DNA from: Nocardia arizonensis
Lineage (GTDB): Bacteria; Actinomycetota; Actinomycetes; Mycobacteriales; Mycobacteriaceae
Direction: 5' to 3'
Assembly: GCF_001310275.1 (NCBI RefSeq)
Contig: NZ_LGYZ01000009.1
Span: forward strand, 1 to 64,000
Length of the DNA: 64,000 nucleotides
Shown here: in pieces, positions 45,959-53,601 of the stretch
How the letters are laid out: each line of letters opens with the position of its first letter
How positions within the stretch are numbered: position 1 is the first letter of the stretch
Position numbers and translations under genes: made by a program
The notes under the pieces: generated by a model
What the model was told of the DNA's origin: nothing
Databases searched by the model: none
The model's input: only the letters and a program-made list of their open reading frames with translations

Positions 45959-48697
45959 GTGAGTTCACCCACGACAGCGCAGCGCCAGACCCCCGGCCCG
46001 AGTCACGCGGCCGGTGCCGACCGTCCGACTCTGCTCCTGTTGGACGGGCATTCGCTCGCCTACCGCGCGTTCTTCGCGCTACCGGCGGAGAACTTCAAGA
46101 CGGTCACCGGGCAGACCACCAACGCGGTGTACGGCTTCACCGCCATGCTGATCAACTTGCTGCGCGACGAGAAGCCCACCCATGTGGCGGCGGCTTTCGA
46201 CGTCTCCCGCAAGACCTTCCGCACCGAGGCGTATCCGGAATACAAGGCCAATCGCAGCCAGACTCCCGACGAATTCCGCGGCCAGGTCGAACTCACCAAG
46301 GATGTCCTCGGCGCACTTGGCATTCCGGTCATGGCGATCGATGGCTACGAGGCCGACGATGTCATCGCCACCATCACCACCCAGGCCGTGCCGCAGGGTT
46401 TCCGTGTGCTCATCGTCACCGGCGACCGGGATTCGATCCAGTTGGTCAGCGGCGATGTCACGGTGCTCTACCCGCGCAAGGGCGTCTCCGATCTCACCCG
46501 CTTCACCCCGGAGGAGGTGATGTCCAAGTACGGCCTCACCCCGGCCCAGTATCCTGATTACGCGGCGCTGCGCGGCGATCCGAGCGACAACCTGCCTGGC
46601 ATACCCGGCGTCGGCGAGAAGACCGCGGCCAAATGGGTACGCGAATTCGGCGATCTGGCGACCTTGGTCGACAAGGTGGACGAGGTCAAGGGCAAGGTCG
46701 GCGACGCGCTGCGCGCCAATTTGAGCAGTGTCGTGCTCAACCGACAGCTCACCGAGATGGTCAAGGACGTCCCGCTGCCCTACACCCCCGACCAGCTCGC
46801 CCAGCAGCCCTGGGATCGCAACAAGATCCACCAGCTGTTCGACGATCTGGAATTCCGGGTGCTGCGCGATCGGCTGTTCGAGACGCTCGCGCCCGCGGAG
46901 CCCGAGGCGGAGGCCGGATTCGAGATCAGCGGCGGCGCGCTGGATGTCGGGGCGGTCGCGGACTGGCTCGCCGAACACGCGAAAGCCGGTGTGCGGCACG
47001 GACTCTCGGTGGTCGGCACCGGCATTCCCGCCAATGGCGACGTGCGCGCCCTCGCCATCGCGGCGGACGACGGTGAGGGCGGCTACATCGATGTCACCGT
47101 CCTCACCCCCGAGGACGAGGCCGCCCTCGGCGCGTGGCTGGCCGATCCCGAGGTGCCGAAGGCGCTGCACGAGGCCAAGGCCGCCATGCACGCGCTGCGC
47201 GGCCGCGGCTGGACCCTTGGCGGTCTGACCAGCGACACCGCCCTCGCCGCCTATCTGGTGCGTCCGGGGCAGCGCACCTTCAACCTCGATGACCTGTCGC
47301 TGCGCTACCTGCGCCGGGAATTGCGCGCGGAGACAGAGGAGGCTCCGCAACTGTCGCTGCTCGACGACGAGGACGCCGTCGACGCGGAGCTGGCGCAGGC
47401 CGAGATGCTGCGTGCCCGCGCGGTTCTCGATCTGGCCGAGGCGCTGGACGGCGAACTGCGCGATATCGAGTCCACGCCGCTGCTCGCGGAGATGGAACTG
47501 CCGCTGCTCGGTGTGCTCGCCACCCTCGAGGAAACGGGTATCGCGGTCGACGTCACCCGACTGGAATCGTTGCAGCGCCGCTTCGCCGACAAGGTCGCCG
47601 ATGCCGCCGAGGCCGCGTACGGGGTGATCGGCAAGCAGATCAACCTGGGCTCGCCCAAGCAGTTGCAGGTGGTGCTGTTCGACGAACTCGACATGCCGAA
47701 GACCAAGCGCACCAAGACCGGCTACACCACCGACGCCGACGCGCTCGAGTCGCTGTACGAGAAGACCGAGCATCCGTTCCTGCGGCATCTGCTCGAACAC
47801 CGCGACGCCACCCGGCTCAAGGTCACCGTCGACGGGCTGCTGAAGTCGGTGGCCGAGGACGGGCGCATCCACACGACCTTCAACCAGACCATCGCCGCCA
47901 CCGGCCGTCTGTCCTCCACCGAGCCGAATCTCCAGAACATCCCGATCCGCACCGACACCGGCCGCGAGATCCGCGACACCTTCGTGGTCGGCCCGGGCTA
48001 CGCGGAGTTGATGACCGCCGACTACAGCCAGATCGAGATGCGCATCATGGCGCACCTGTCGGGGGACGAGGGCCTGATCGAGGCGTTCAACTCCGGGGAA
48101 GATCTGCACAGTTTCGTGGCCTCCAAGGCGTTCGACATCCCCATCTCCGAGGTCACCCCGGAGACGCGCAGGCGGATCAAGGCCATGTCCTACGGTCTGG
48201 CCTACGGATTGAGCTCCTTCGGACTCGCGGCCCAGTTGCGGATCAGCACCTCCGAGGCCAAGGAGCAGATGGACATCTACTTCGCGCGCTTCGGCGGTAT
48301 CCGCGACTACCTCCACGAGGTGGTCGAGCAGGCGCGCAAGGTCGGCTACACCGAGACGCTGTTCGGCCGCCGCCGCTACCTGCCGGATCTGGACGCGGGC
48401 AACCGCCAGCGCCGCGAGGCCGCCGAGCGCATGGCGCTCAACGCCCCCATCCAGGGCACCGCCGCCGACATCATCAAGGTGGCGATGATCGAGGTGCAGA
48501 AGTCGATCGAGCAGGCCGGTCTGCGCTCGCGCATGCTGTTGCAGATCCACGACGAACTCGTCTTCGAGGTCGCCGAGGGGGAGCGGGAGGAGTTGGAGCG
48601 GTTGGCGAAGGATCGAATGGCCTCGGCGATCGCGCTGTCGGTGCCGCTGGACGTCTCGGTCGGCACCGGGCCCAGCTGGGATTCGGCCGCGCACTAG
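45959..48697 (+). CDS. polA: DNA polymerase I
   Basis: The 912-residue polymerase has an N-terminal 5'-3' exonuclease/FLAP domain (LLLDGHSLAYRAFFAL, GYEADDVIAT, VTGDRDSIQLV, GDPSDNLPGIPGVGEKTA), a central 3'-5' exonuclease-like region lacking the acidic metal ligands, and a C-terminal polymerase domain (motif A MTADYSQIEMR, O-helix RRRIKAMSYGLAYG, motif C LLQIHDELVFEV). Loss of proofreading residues is normal for actinobacterial PolA. GTG 45959 is supported by the leaderless promoter. rpsA, which follows polA in mycobacteria, is not seen here. Confidence 0.97.
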   Translation: MSSPTTAQRQTPGPSHAAGADRPTLLLLDGHSLAYRAFFALPAENFKTVTGQTTNAVYGFTAMLINLLRDEKPTHVAAAFDVSRKTFRTEAYPEYKANRSQTPDEFRGQVELTKDVLGALGIPVMAIDGYEADDVIATITTQAVPQGFRVLIVTGDRDSIQLVSGDVTVLYPRKGVSDLTRFTPEEVMSKYGLTPAQYPDYAALRGDPSDNLPGIPGVGEKTAAKWVREFGDLATLVDKVDEVKGKVGDALRANLSSVVLNRQLTEMVKDVPLPYTPDQLAQQPWDRNKIHQLFDDLEFRVLRDRLFETLAPAEPEAEAGFEISGGALDVGAVADWLAEHAKAGVRHGLSVVGTGIPANGDVRALAIAADDGEGGYIDVTVLTPEDEAALGAWLADPEVPKALHEAKAAMHALRGRGWTLGGLTSDTALAAYLVRPGQRTFNLDDLSLRYLRRELRAETEEAPQLSLLDDEDAVDAELAQAEMLRARAVLDLAEALDGELRDIESTPLLAEMELPLLGVLATLEETGIAVDVTRLESLQRRFADKVADAAEAAYGVIGKQINLGSPKQLQVVLFDELDMPKTKRTKTGYTTDADALESLYEKTEHPFLRHLLEHRDATRLKVTVDGLLKSVAEDGRIHTTFNQTIAATGRLSSTEPNLQNIPIRTDTGREIRDTFVVGPGYAELMTADYSQIEMRIMAHLSGDEGLIEAFNSGEDLHSFVASKAFDIPISEVTPETRRRIKAMSYGLAYGLSSFGLAAQLRISTSEAKEQMDIYFARFGGIRDYLHEVVEQARKVGYTETLFGRRRYLPDLDAGNRQRREAAERMALNAPIQGTAADIIKVAMIEVQKSIEQAGLRSRMLLQIHDELVFEVAEGEREELERLAKDRMASAIALSVPLDVSVGTGPSWDSAAH

Positions 48698-48973
48698 CGC
48701 GCCGATTACACCGACGAGTCCTACGGCCGGCGATCCCGAGAAAGAACACGCGGCCGAGGAAACTCCACACCGGTTGCACACCAGGAGTCTATGGATCCGG
48801 CGCCCGACCGAACTGACCTGCGCCCGGCGACGTGCGGATTCTATTGAGCGTGAGGGGAACTCGTAGTCCGGTGCACGGCGGGATCTGATCGGGACCAGCC
48901 TGTGACGGCGTCGGCCCGCAGATGGCCGCCGCCGGTCTCGAGGCTGATGCCGAGCTCGCGCCGAGATGCTGGT

Positions 48974-49582
48974 CTAGATCGGCTCCGGTCGCGGGCGGAG
49001 GCCGAGCATCACGTGGGTGATGGTCTCGTCCAGCCATTCGTCCGCGGCGGCCGGTGCCACCAGCCCCGAGCCGAGAAACGCGGCCAGCCCCTGGAGGGCG
49101 GCCACCCAGGTCAGGGCTATGCGGCGCGGATCGCCCGCGATGATCTCGCCGCGCGCCTGCGCCTGTGCGATCAGCGCGACCGGTGTCGCGAAGGCGCGAT
49201 CGACCGCGCGTGACATCTCGTCGCCCGCGACCGGACTGTGCCTGCGGGCGAACATCAGGGCCAGCAGTGCCGAATTCTCCGTGGCGAAGCGCAGGTAGGA
49301 GTTCGCCAGCGCGCGCATGGGCTCCTCGAACGCGATGCCCGGCACGGGCTTCTCGAACGAGTCCGCCAGTCGCTCGAATCCGGCCACCGCCAGTGCGTCC
49401 ATCAACGCCTGTTTGTCCCGGAAGTGCCGGGTCGGCGCGGCGTGGCTGACGCCGATATCGCGGGCGAGTCGGCGCAGTGACAGGCCGTCGACACCCGATT
49501 CCCGCAGCGTGGCCTCGGCGCGCTGGAGCAGTTCGGCGCGCAGATCGCCGTGGTGGTAGGAGCGGACCCGGGTGAAAGACAT
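48974..49582 (-). CDS. TetR-family transcriptional regulator
   Basis: The 202-residue repressor-type protein has an HTH (LRRLARDIGVSHAAPTRHFRDKQALMDAL) and a helical ligand domain. It is divergent from the DUF3533/Pip-like gene, with a 39-bp inverted repeat in between, so it most likely represses that gene and itself. The 276-nt gap towards polA holds no gene. Ligand unknown. Confidence 0.88.
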   Translation of the reverse strand: MSFTRVRSYHHGDLRAELLQRAEATLRESGVDGLSLRRLARDIGVSHAAPTRHFRDKQALMDALAVAGFERLADSFEKPVPGIAFEEPMRALANSYLRFATENSALLALMFARRHSPVAGDEMSRAVDRAFATPVALIAQAQARGEIIAGDPRRIALTWVAALQGLAAFLGSGLVAPAAADEWLDETITHVMLGLRPRPEPI

Positions 49583-49601
49583 GGTGGGACCAGGCTAACA
49601 A

Positions 49602-49640
49602 AATGTAGGCGTTGACTACTTTGTTGGCGCTGCCTACATT
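49602..49640. promoter_or_regulatory. Probable operator for the divergent TetR
   Basis: Perfect 9-bp arms aatgtaggc (49602-49610) and gcctacatt (49632-49640) flank 21 nt. The half-sites extend as related TGTAGGC-containing sequences, suggesting two dimers. The site lies 6 nt before ATG 49647 and 19 nt upstream of the tetR start. Confidence 0.65.
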
Positions 49641-49646
49641 CGGTCC

Positions 49647-50948
49647 ATGACGGTTCGGACCTTCGCCGCCCCGATCGCGCTGTTGGCGGTCTTCGGGTCG
49701 CTGCTCGCCACGATGTATCTCGGTTACGCCGCCAATACCGAGAAGAACCTGCACGACTTCCCGATCGCCCTGGTGAATCAGGATCTCGGGGAGATCGTCG
49801 ACGGCGAACCCGCCAACTTCGGCGGCGAGATCGCCGACGCGCTCATCCGCGGCATACCCGCCGACAAGGTGGATCTACGGGTCGTCGGAATCGCCGAAGC
49901 CCGAGCCCAATTGAAGTCCGGGCAGGTCTACGGCGCCATCGTCATACCGTCGGATTTCACCCAGCGACTGGTGATCCTCGGCATGGGCGCGGTAGTGCCG
50001 GGCGATATCGAACAGCCGGTGATCACCGTGTACACCAATCCGCGGATCGGGCCGTACACCACCGGGATCACCCAGCGCATCGCCGATCGGGCGCTCACAC
50101 AGGTCTCCGCGACGGTCGGCCGCGATCTCACCGAGCGCGTCGACGCGACGCTCGCCGCGGGCGCGGCGAATTCGGGCGCGGCCGCCGGTCAGGTCAGCGG
50201 TGCGGCCCGGTTGACGATCGCCGATCCGGTGCGGGTGATACAGAACCCGTACCGCCCCGTGCCGGACAACGCGGGACAGGGTCTGGTCGCGTTCTTCTAC
50301 ACGCTGATCCTGCTGCTCGCCGGGTTCACCGGCGCCATGATCATCAACACGCTGGTCGATTCGGCACTCGGCTTCACCCCGACCGAATACGGTCCCTGGT
50401 TCGTGCACCCGCCCGCGACCGGCCTGAGCCGATTCCGCACTCTGTTGCTCAAATGGGCGATCATCGCCTTGGCCGCGCCGATGCTGTCGGCGATATTCCT
50501 CGCGGTCGCGCACCTGATCGGCATTCCGCTGCCGGGGGCACTGCTGCTGTGGCTGTACGGCACGTTCGCCATCGTCTCGGTTGCGGTCACCGCGCTGTCG
50601 GTGCTGGCCGCCTTCGGCACGGCCGGTCTGCTGGTGAACCTGGTGCTGTTCGTGGTGCTCGGCCTGCCGTCCTCCGCGGCGACGGTGCCGCTCGAGGCGG
50701 TGCCCGGTTATATCGCCGTGCTCGGCGGCTTCGAACCCATGCACCAGATATATCTCGCCGTACGTGCCATCCTGTTCTTCGACGGGAGCGCCGAGGCCGG
50801 TCTGGCGCACGGACTGGGGATGACCGCGGCGGGGCTGGCCGTCGGCGCATGTCTCGGGGCAGCGGTGACGATCGCCTACGATCGCAGCGGGTTGCGGCGC
50901 GAGGCATCCGGGTCGGTGCCCGCGGCGGTGCCCGCGCCCGCGGGCTGA
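49647..50948 (+). CDS. YhgE/Pip-like membrane protein (DUF3533 type)
   Basis: The 433-residue protein has one N-terminal membrane helix, a large outside domain (DFPIALVNQDLGEIVDG ... GAIVIPSDFTQRLV) and about five C-terminal membrane segments. This is the layout of Pip/YhgE and DUF3533 proteins, the membrane parts of ABC-2-type exporters or MmpL-like accessory factors. It is probably induced when the divergent TetR releases its operator; drug or lipid export is the usual inference. Its 3' end overlaps the convergent DUF6191 gene by 73 nt. Confidence 0.8.
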   Translation: MTVRTFAAPIALLAVFGSLLATMYLGYAANTEKNLHDFPIALVNQDLGEIVDGEPANFGGEIADALIRGIPADKVDLRVVGIAEARAQLKSGQVYGAIVIPSDFTQRLVILGMGAVVPGDIEQPVITVYTNPRIGPYTTGITQRIADRALTQVSATVGRDLTERVDATLAAGAANSGAAAGQVSGAARLTIADPVRVIQNPYRPVPDNAGQGLVAFFYTLILLLAGFTGAMIINTLVDSALGFTPTEYGPWFVHPPATGLSRFRTLLLKWAIIALAAPMLSAIFLAVAHLIGIPLPGALLLWLYGTFAIVSVAVTALSVLAAFGTAGLLVNLVLFVVLGLPSSAATVPLEAVPGYIAVLGGFEPMHQIYLAVRAILFFDGSAEAGLAHGLGMTAAGLAVGACLGAAVTIAYDRSGLRREASGSVPAAVPAPAG

Positions 50949-51256
50949 GGCGTGTCGCGGGCGAGGAGGGTCGCCGAACCGGCGCGCAGGTCCACCTCGG
51001 CGCGAGGGGGCGCGCCGTCGCCGGGGTCCTCCCGGTGCATGAGCGCGGTCGTGCGTTGTTCGAACTCGTGGTGCTTGCCGCCCTGGAACAATGCGGCGAC
51101 CTCTTCGAAGCCGCTCGCGGCCACCGGACGGCCGGTGCGTTGCGGCCACGGCAGGAATCGATTTCCGGTCAGCCGATTCCACAGCACCTCGGCGAAGGCC
51201 AGTGTGATGAGCGACACCGCGAGACCGGGAATGGTCATGGCCATCAGCAACCCCAT
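50876..51256 (-). CDS. DUF6191-type small membrane protein
   Basis: The 126-residue protein has an N-terminal membrane helix (LLMAMTIPGLAVSLITLAFAEVLW), then a conserved soluble part SGFEEVAALFQGGKHHEFEQRTTALMHREDPGDGAPPRAEVDL that I associate with the actinobacterial DUF6191 family. ATG 51256 puts the helix at the N-terminus. Its last ~24 codons overlap the end of the convergent Pip-like gene. Function unknown. Confidence 0.72.
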   Translation of the reverse strand: MGLLMAMTIPGLAVSLITLAFAEVLWNRLTGNRFLPWPQRTGRPVAASGFEEVAALFQGGKHHEFEQRTTALMHREDPGDGAPPRAEVDLRAGSATLLARDTPQPAGAGTAAGTDPDASRRNPLRS

Positions 51257-51365
51257 GTGAGCCACCGTACCCGGCCGTCGACGCCGAGCCGCCACGCCTG
51301 CGGGCACGGGGTCTGAACTGCGGCGATGAATTTCGCGATTAGCGGAAAACGGGCATCGGATGAGG

Positions 51366-51394
51366 TTGCTATCGGGCCGCGGAATGCCTATTGT
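51366..51394 (+). promoter_or_regulatory. Promoter of leader peptide / LeuA-domain gene
   Basis: TTGCTA (51366-51371), a 17-nt spacer and TATTGT (51389-51394) form a canonical promoter. Transcription would start near 51401, giving a leader RNA of about 218 nt before the main ORF. Confidence 0.65.
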
Positions 51395-51461
51395 CGATCG
51401 CGTGCCGAATCCCGCCCAGTGCCACAGCGCCGCGCTGACAGTCGCAGACCGCGACAGCGCG

Positions 51462-51533
51462 ATGCTACTTCCGCTTACCGCGATGGCGGCGCGGGCGCGA
51501 CTTCTCGTAGTAACCCGCCGTAGCGGGGTCTGA
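51462..51533 (+). CDS. Leu/Val-rich leader peptide (23 residues)
   Basis: The short ORF reads M-L-L-P-L-T-A-M near its start and R-L-L-V-V-T-R-R-S-G-V before TGA. Five Leu codons (CTA, CTT, CTT, CTT, CTC) and two GTA Val codons are included, with no CTG, although CTG is the dominant Leu codon in this genome. The control block LLVV lies just ahead of a hairpin, as in ribosome-mediated attenuators of branched-chain amino-acid genes. No strong ribosome site precedes the ATG; ATG 51483 would give a 16-residue version with the same control codons. Confidence 0.6.
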   Translation: MLLPLTAMAARARLLVVTRRSGV

Positions 51534-51581
51534 TTCGGACCGGCCCCCTCGCTGCGGGCTGCCGATTGTTGATGCTGGTCC
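51514..51581 (+). promoter_or_regulatory. Candidate attenuator with mutually exclusive hairpins
   Basis: Hairpin 1 pairs cccgc (51514-51518) with gcggg (51523-51527), inside the last codons of the leader ORF. The same 3' arm (51522-51528) can instead pair with ccc-t-cgct (51546-51553). Hairpin 3 pairs ggaccggc (51537-51544) with gctggtcc (51574-51581). Ribosome stalling at LLVV would decide between them. No T-tract follows, so control could act on translation or on Rho. Confidence 0.45.
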
Positions 51582-51618
51582 CCCCTCCACCGACATCTTC
51601 GGGAAGACCTCTACTGCA

Positions 51619-52047
51619 ATGACGATCCTGACTCTCGACACACAGACCTTCATCGCCGCCGCCCCCAAGAGCCTGCGGGCGGAAACGTCCGGGCTCACCC
51701 CGGCGGAGTTCTACGACCGGTACTGCGCGCAGTCCGGCTCCATTCGGCTCTCCGAGTGGTCGCTCGGACAGGGCGCCGAGCGCACCGCCACGTTGGAATT
51801 CGCCGATCATCTGCGGTCGGTCGCCACCACCGGAAGTCCGGTGGCGGCGCTGACCTCGGCGTTGTATGACGAGGGCTATCCGGTCGAAATCCTGCAATTC
51901 CATCAGCGCCGTACCGCGGACGGCACCGCCACCTTCGTGCGGTGCGAATTCGACGGCAGGCGCGGCTGGGGCGCGGCGCTGGCCGACGACGGCGCGGAAT
52001 CGACTGTCCGAGCGATGATTTCGAGTATCAACCGACTCGGTTCCTGA
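51619..52047 (+). CDS. Stand-alone LeuA allosteric-domain-like protein
   Basis: The 142-residue protein resembles the C-terminal regulatory (LeuA_dimer) domain of 2-isopropylmalate synthase: FADHLRSVATTGSPVAALTSALYDEGYPVEILQFHQRRTADGTATFVRCEFDGRRGWGAALADDGAESTVRAMISSINRL follows that domain's order of strands, ending as LeuA does. The N-terminal ~40 residues (FIAAAPKSLRAETSGLTPAEFYDRY) correspond to a short linker; the catalytic barrel is absent. A Leu/Val leader peptide precedes it. It may sense leucine and regulate LeuA or another partner, which is inference. Confidence 0.72.
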   Translation: MTILTLDTQTFIAAAPKSLRAETSGLTPAEFYDRYCAQSGSIRLSEWSLGQGAERTATLEFADHLRSVATTGSPVAALTSALYDEGYPVEILQFHQRRTADGTATFVRCEFDGRRGWGAALADDGAESTVRAMISSINRLGS

Positions 52048-52070
52048 ATCGGACGACGCCCGACACGACG

Positions 52071-52106
52071 ATCGGGCCCGTGAACCGAGAAGGTTCGCGG
52101 GCCCGA
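52071..52106. terminator. Bidirectional terminator between LeuA-domain gene and trx
   Basis: A 16-bp stem (atcgggcccgtgaacc 52071-52086 with 52092-52106/7, one mismatch) closes a GAGAA loop between convergent genes. Confidence 0.72.
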
Positions 52107-52130
52107 TCGGGGTGTCGGTGCGGACTCGCG

Positions 52131-52502
52131 TTACTCGGACGCGGCCTGTTGTTCGGCCAGCTGCTTGCGCACCTCGTCCATATCCAGCGCCTTCACCTGG
52201 GTCACCAGATCCTCGAGCGCCGCGGGCGGCAGGGCGCCGGGCTGGGCGAAGACCAGCACGCCCTCGCGGAAGGCCATGATGGTCGGAATCGACCGGATAT
52301 TGGCGGCGGCGGCCAGACCCTGCTCGGCCTCGGTGTCCACCTTGCCGTGGACCACGTCGGGATGCGTCTCCGAGGATGCCTCGAAGGTCGGGGCGAAGCT
52401 GCGGCACGGTCCGCACCAGGAAGCCCAGAAATCGACGAGTACCACGTCGTTTCCGGTGACTACCTCATCGAAGTTCTTTTGGGTCAGCGTCTGGGTGGCC
52501 AT
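52131..52502 (-). CDS. Thioredoxin
   Basis: The 123-residue protein has the redox motif W-C-G-P-C (Cys30, Cys33) in VLVDFWASWCGPCRSFAP and the cis-Pro loop NIRSIPTIMAFREG, so it is a classical thioredoxin. Its C-terminal ~15 residues (QLAEQQAASE) are a charged extension. ATG 52502 is set by the conserved N-terminus. It is monocistronic and could serve the Bcp-type peroxiredoxin among many other partners. Confidence 0.92.
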   Translation of the reverse strand: MATQTLTQKNFDEVVTGNDVVLVDFWASWCGPCRSFAPTFEASSETHPDVVHGKVDTEAEQGLAAAANIRSIPTIMAFREGVLVFAQPGALPPAALEDLVTQVKALDMDEVRKQLAEQQAASE

Positions 52503-52760
52503 GACGTCCGTCCTCTCGTCTCGTCTGTCGCAGGCTGTAACGCCGTGTGCTCTGTATATCTTCCATGTCGACATCGGTGGCAGCCGCGGCGTACACGACG
52601 TTCTCCCCTCGAGTACCCGTTCGACCCGCCGGGAATCGTGCGACGGATGGACACGCGGCGGCGGTCTCGACCTTCGCGAGCGCGCCGCCGGATGTTTGAA
52701 GTCCGCGCACCGGGTATGCCTGCCCTCGGCAAGGAGATTCCGAGACATGGGAGGTAACGA

Positions 52761-53006
52761 GTGTCTGAACATGCGAGCGGACCCCGTGAGGCCGTCGAAG
52801 GCGTCATCGAGGACATCAAGGGTCGGGCCAAGAAGGTGGCAGGAACCGTGACCGGTGACAGCAACCTCGAGGAGGAGGGCCAGGCCCAGGTGGACAAGGC
52901 GGAGGCGCAGCGCTCGGCCGCGCGCAAGGAGGCCGAGGCCGAGGCGGCCCGTAGCGCCGCCGATGTCAACGAGGCCCGCCAGAGCGCCAAACAGAACGGC
53001 GGCTGA
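52761..53006 (+). CDS. CsbD-like / microaggregate-binding-type stress protein
   Basis: The 81-residue protein is highly charged and Ala-rich: EGVIEDIKGRAKKVAGTVTGDSNLEEEGQAQVDKAEAQ matches the CsbD-like motif, followed by a long Ala/Glu/Arg helix. Proteins of this kind are general stress proteins, and in mycolata some are annotated as microaggregate-binding proteins. GTG 52761 has a good GGGAGG site. It stands alone, convergent with the flavin reductase gene (4 nt between stops). Confidence 0.8.
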   Translation: MSEHASGPREAVEGVIEDIKGRAKKVAGTVTGDSNLEEEGQAQVDKAEAQRSAARKEAEAEAARSAADVNEARQSAKQNGG

Positions 53007-53010
53007 TCCC

Positions 53011-53529
53011 TCACGCCTCGTGGCCCGGTTCGAGGTCGGCGACCCGGTCGTAACGCATGGCGTCGACCTCGCTCCCGGGTGCCGAACCGGCCTCCGGGGC
53101 GAGAACGAAACCGACGTGGTCGCCGAGATCGTGGCGGGTGAGGACTCGCCCACAGAACCATCCGGCGGCCGCGTCGAGTATCGGCAGGTTCGCGGGGCCG
53201 GGATGCCAGTCGCAGTGCGCGAATTTGTCGATCTCGTCGCCGGTTTCCGCGCCGAACAAGGTGGCCAGCGAGAGCTGGTCGCGGTCGAGTAGATGGACCG
53301 CCAGATGGTGGGCGTTCTCGGCCAGCCGATAGGTGTGGTTGGCTTTCGAGATACAGACGAGGAATCGCGGCGGGTCGATGCTGACCTGAGTGGTGAACCC
53401 GACCAGACATCCGGCGCGATCGGGGCCTTTGCGGACGGTCACAACGAAAACCGGGTAGTCCGCGCGGGCGACGAGCGCGTCGAAGATGGCGGAGGTATTG
53501 GCGGAGGTGTCGGCATTGCCTTCGTACAT
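53011..53529 (-). CDS. Flavin reductase-like protein (FMN-binding split barrel)
   Basis: The 172-residue protein matches the HpaC/flavin-reductase fold: PVFVVTVRKGPDRAGCLVGFTTQVSIDPPRFLVCISKANHTYRLAENAHHLAVHLLDRDQLSLATLFG. Such enzymes reduce FMN or FAD with NAD(P)H for partner monooxygenases. ATG 53529 follows GGAAGGAG at good spacing; an upstream start would overlap the TetR promoter. It is divergent from the next TetR gene and could be under its control. Partner enzyme unknown. Confidence 0.83.
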   Translation of the reverse strand: MYEGNADTSANTSAIFDALVARADYPVFVVTVRKGPDRAGCLVGFTTQVSIDPPRFLVCISKANHTYRLAENAHHLAVHLLDRDQLSLATLFGAETGDEIDKFAHCDWHPGPANLPILDAAAGWFCGRVLTRHDLGDHVGFVLAPEAGSAPGSEVDAMRYDRVADLEPGHEA

Positions 53530-53589
53530 GAGCGCTCCTTCCTCTCGGAACCACTCGATGGTACGGCCCGTGCCCGGGCGGGGCGGCGC

Positions 53590-53595
53590 TACTGT
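53590..53595 (+). promoter_or_regulatory. -10 box for leaderless tetR
   Basis: TACTGT is followed by 6 nt and GTG 53602, consistent with a leaderless mRNA. Confidence 0.5.
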
Positions 53596-53601
53596 GGTCA
53601 T

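Noticed and set aside
46079..48781. 900-codon open frame antisense to polA
   Set aside because: It mirrors polA codon by codon, has low-complexity Arg/His/Leu/Gly-rich translation, and no ribosome site. High third-position GC in polA creates such antisense frames.
51475..52416. Minus-strand frame of 313 codons opposite the LeuA-domain gene
   Set aside because: It covers two genes, a promoter-leader region and a strong terminator, with Arg/Gly-rich translation.
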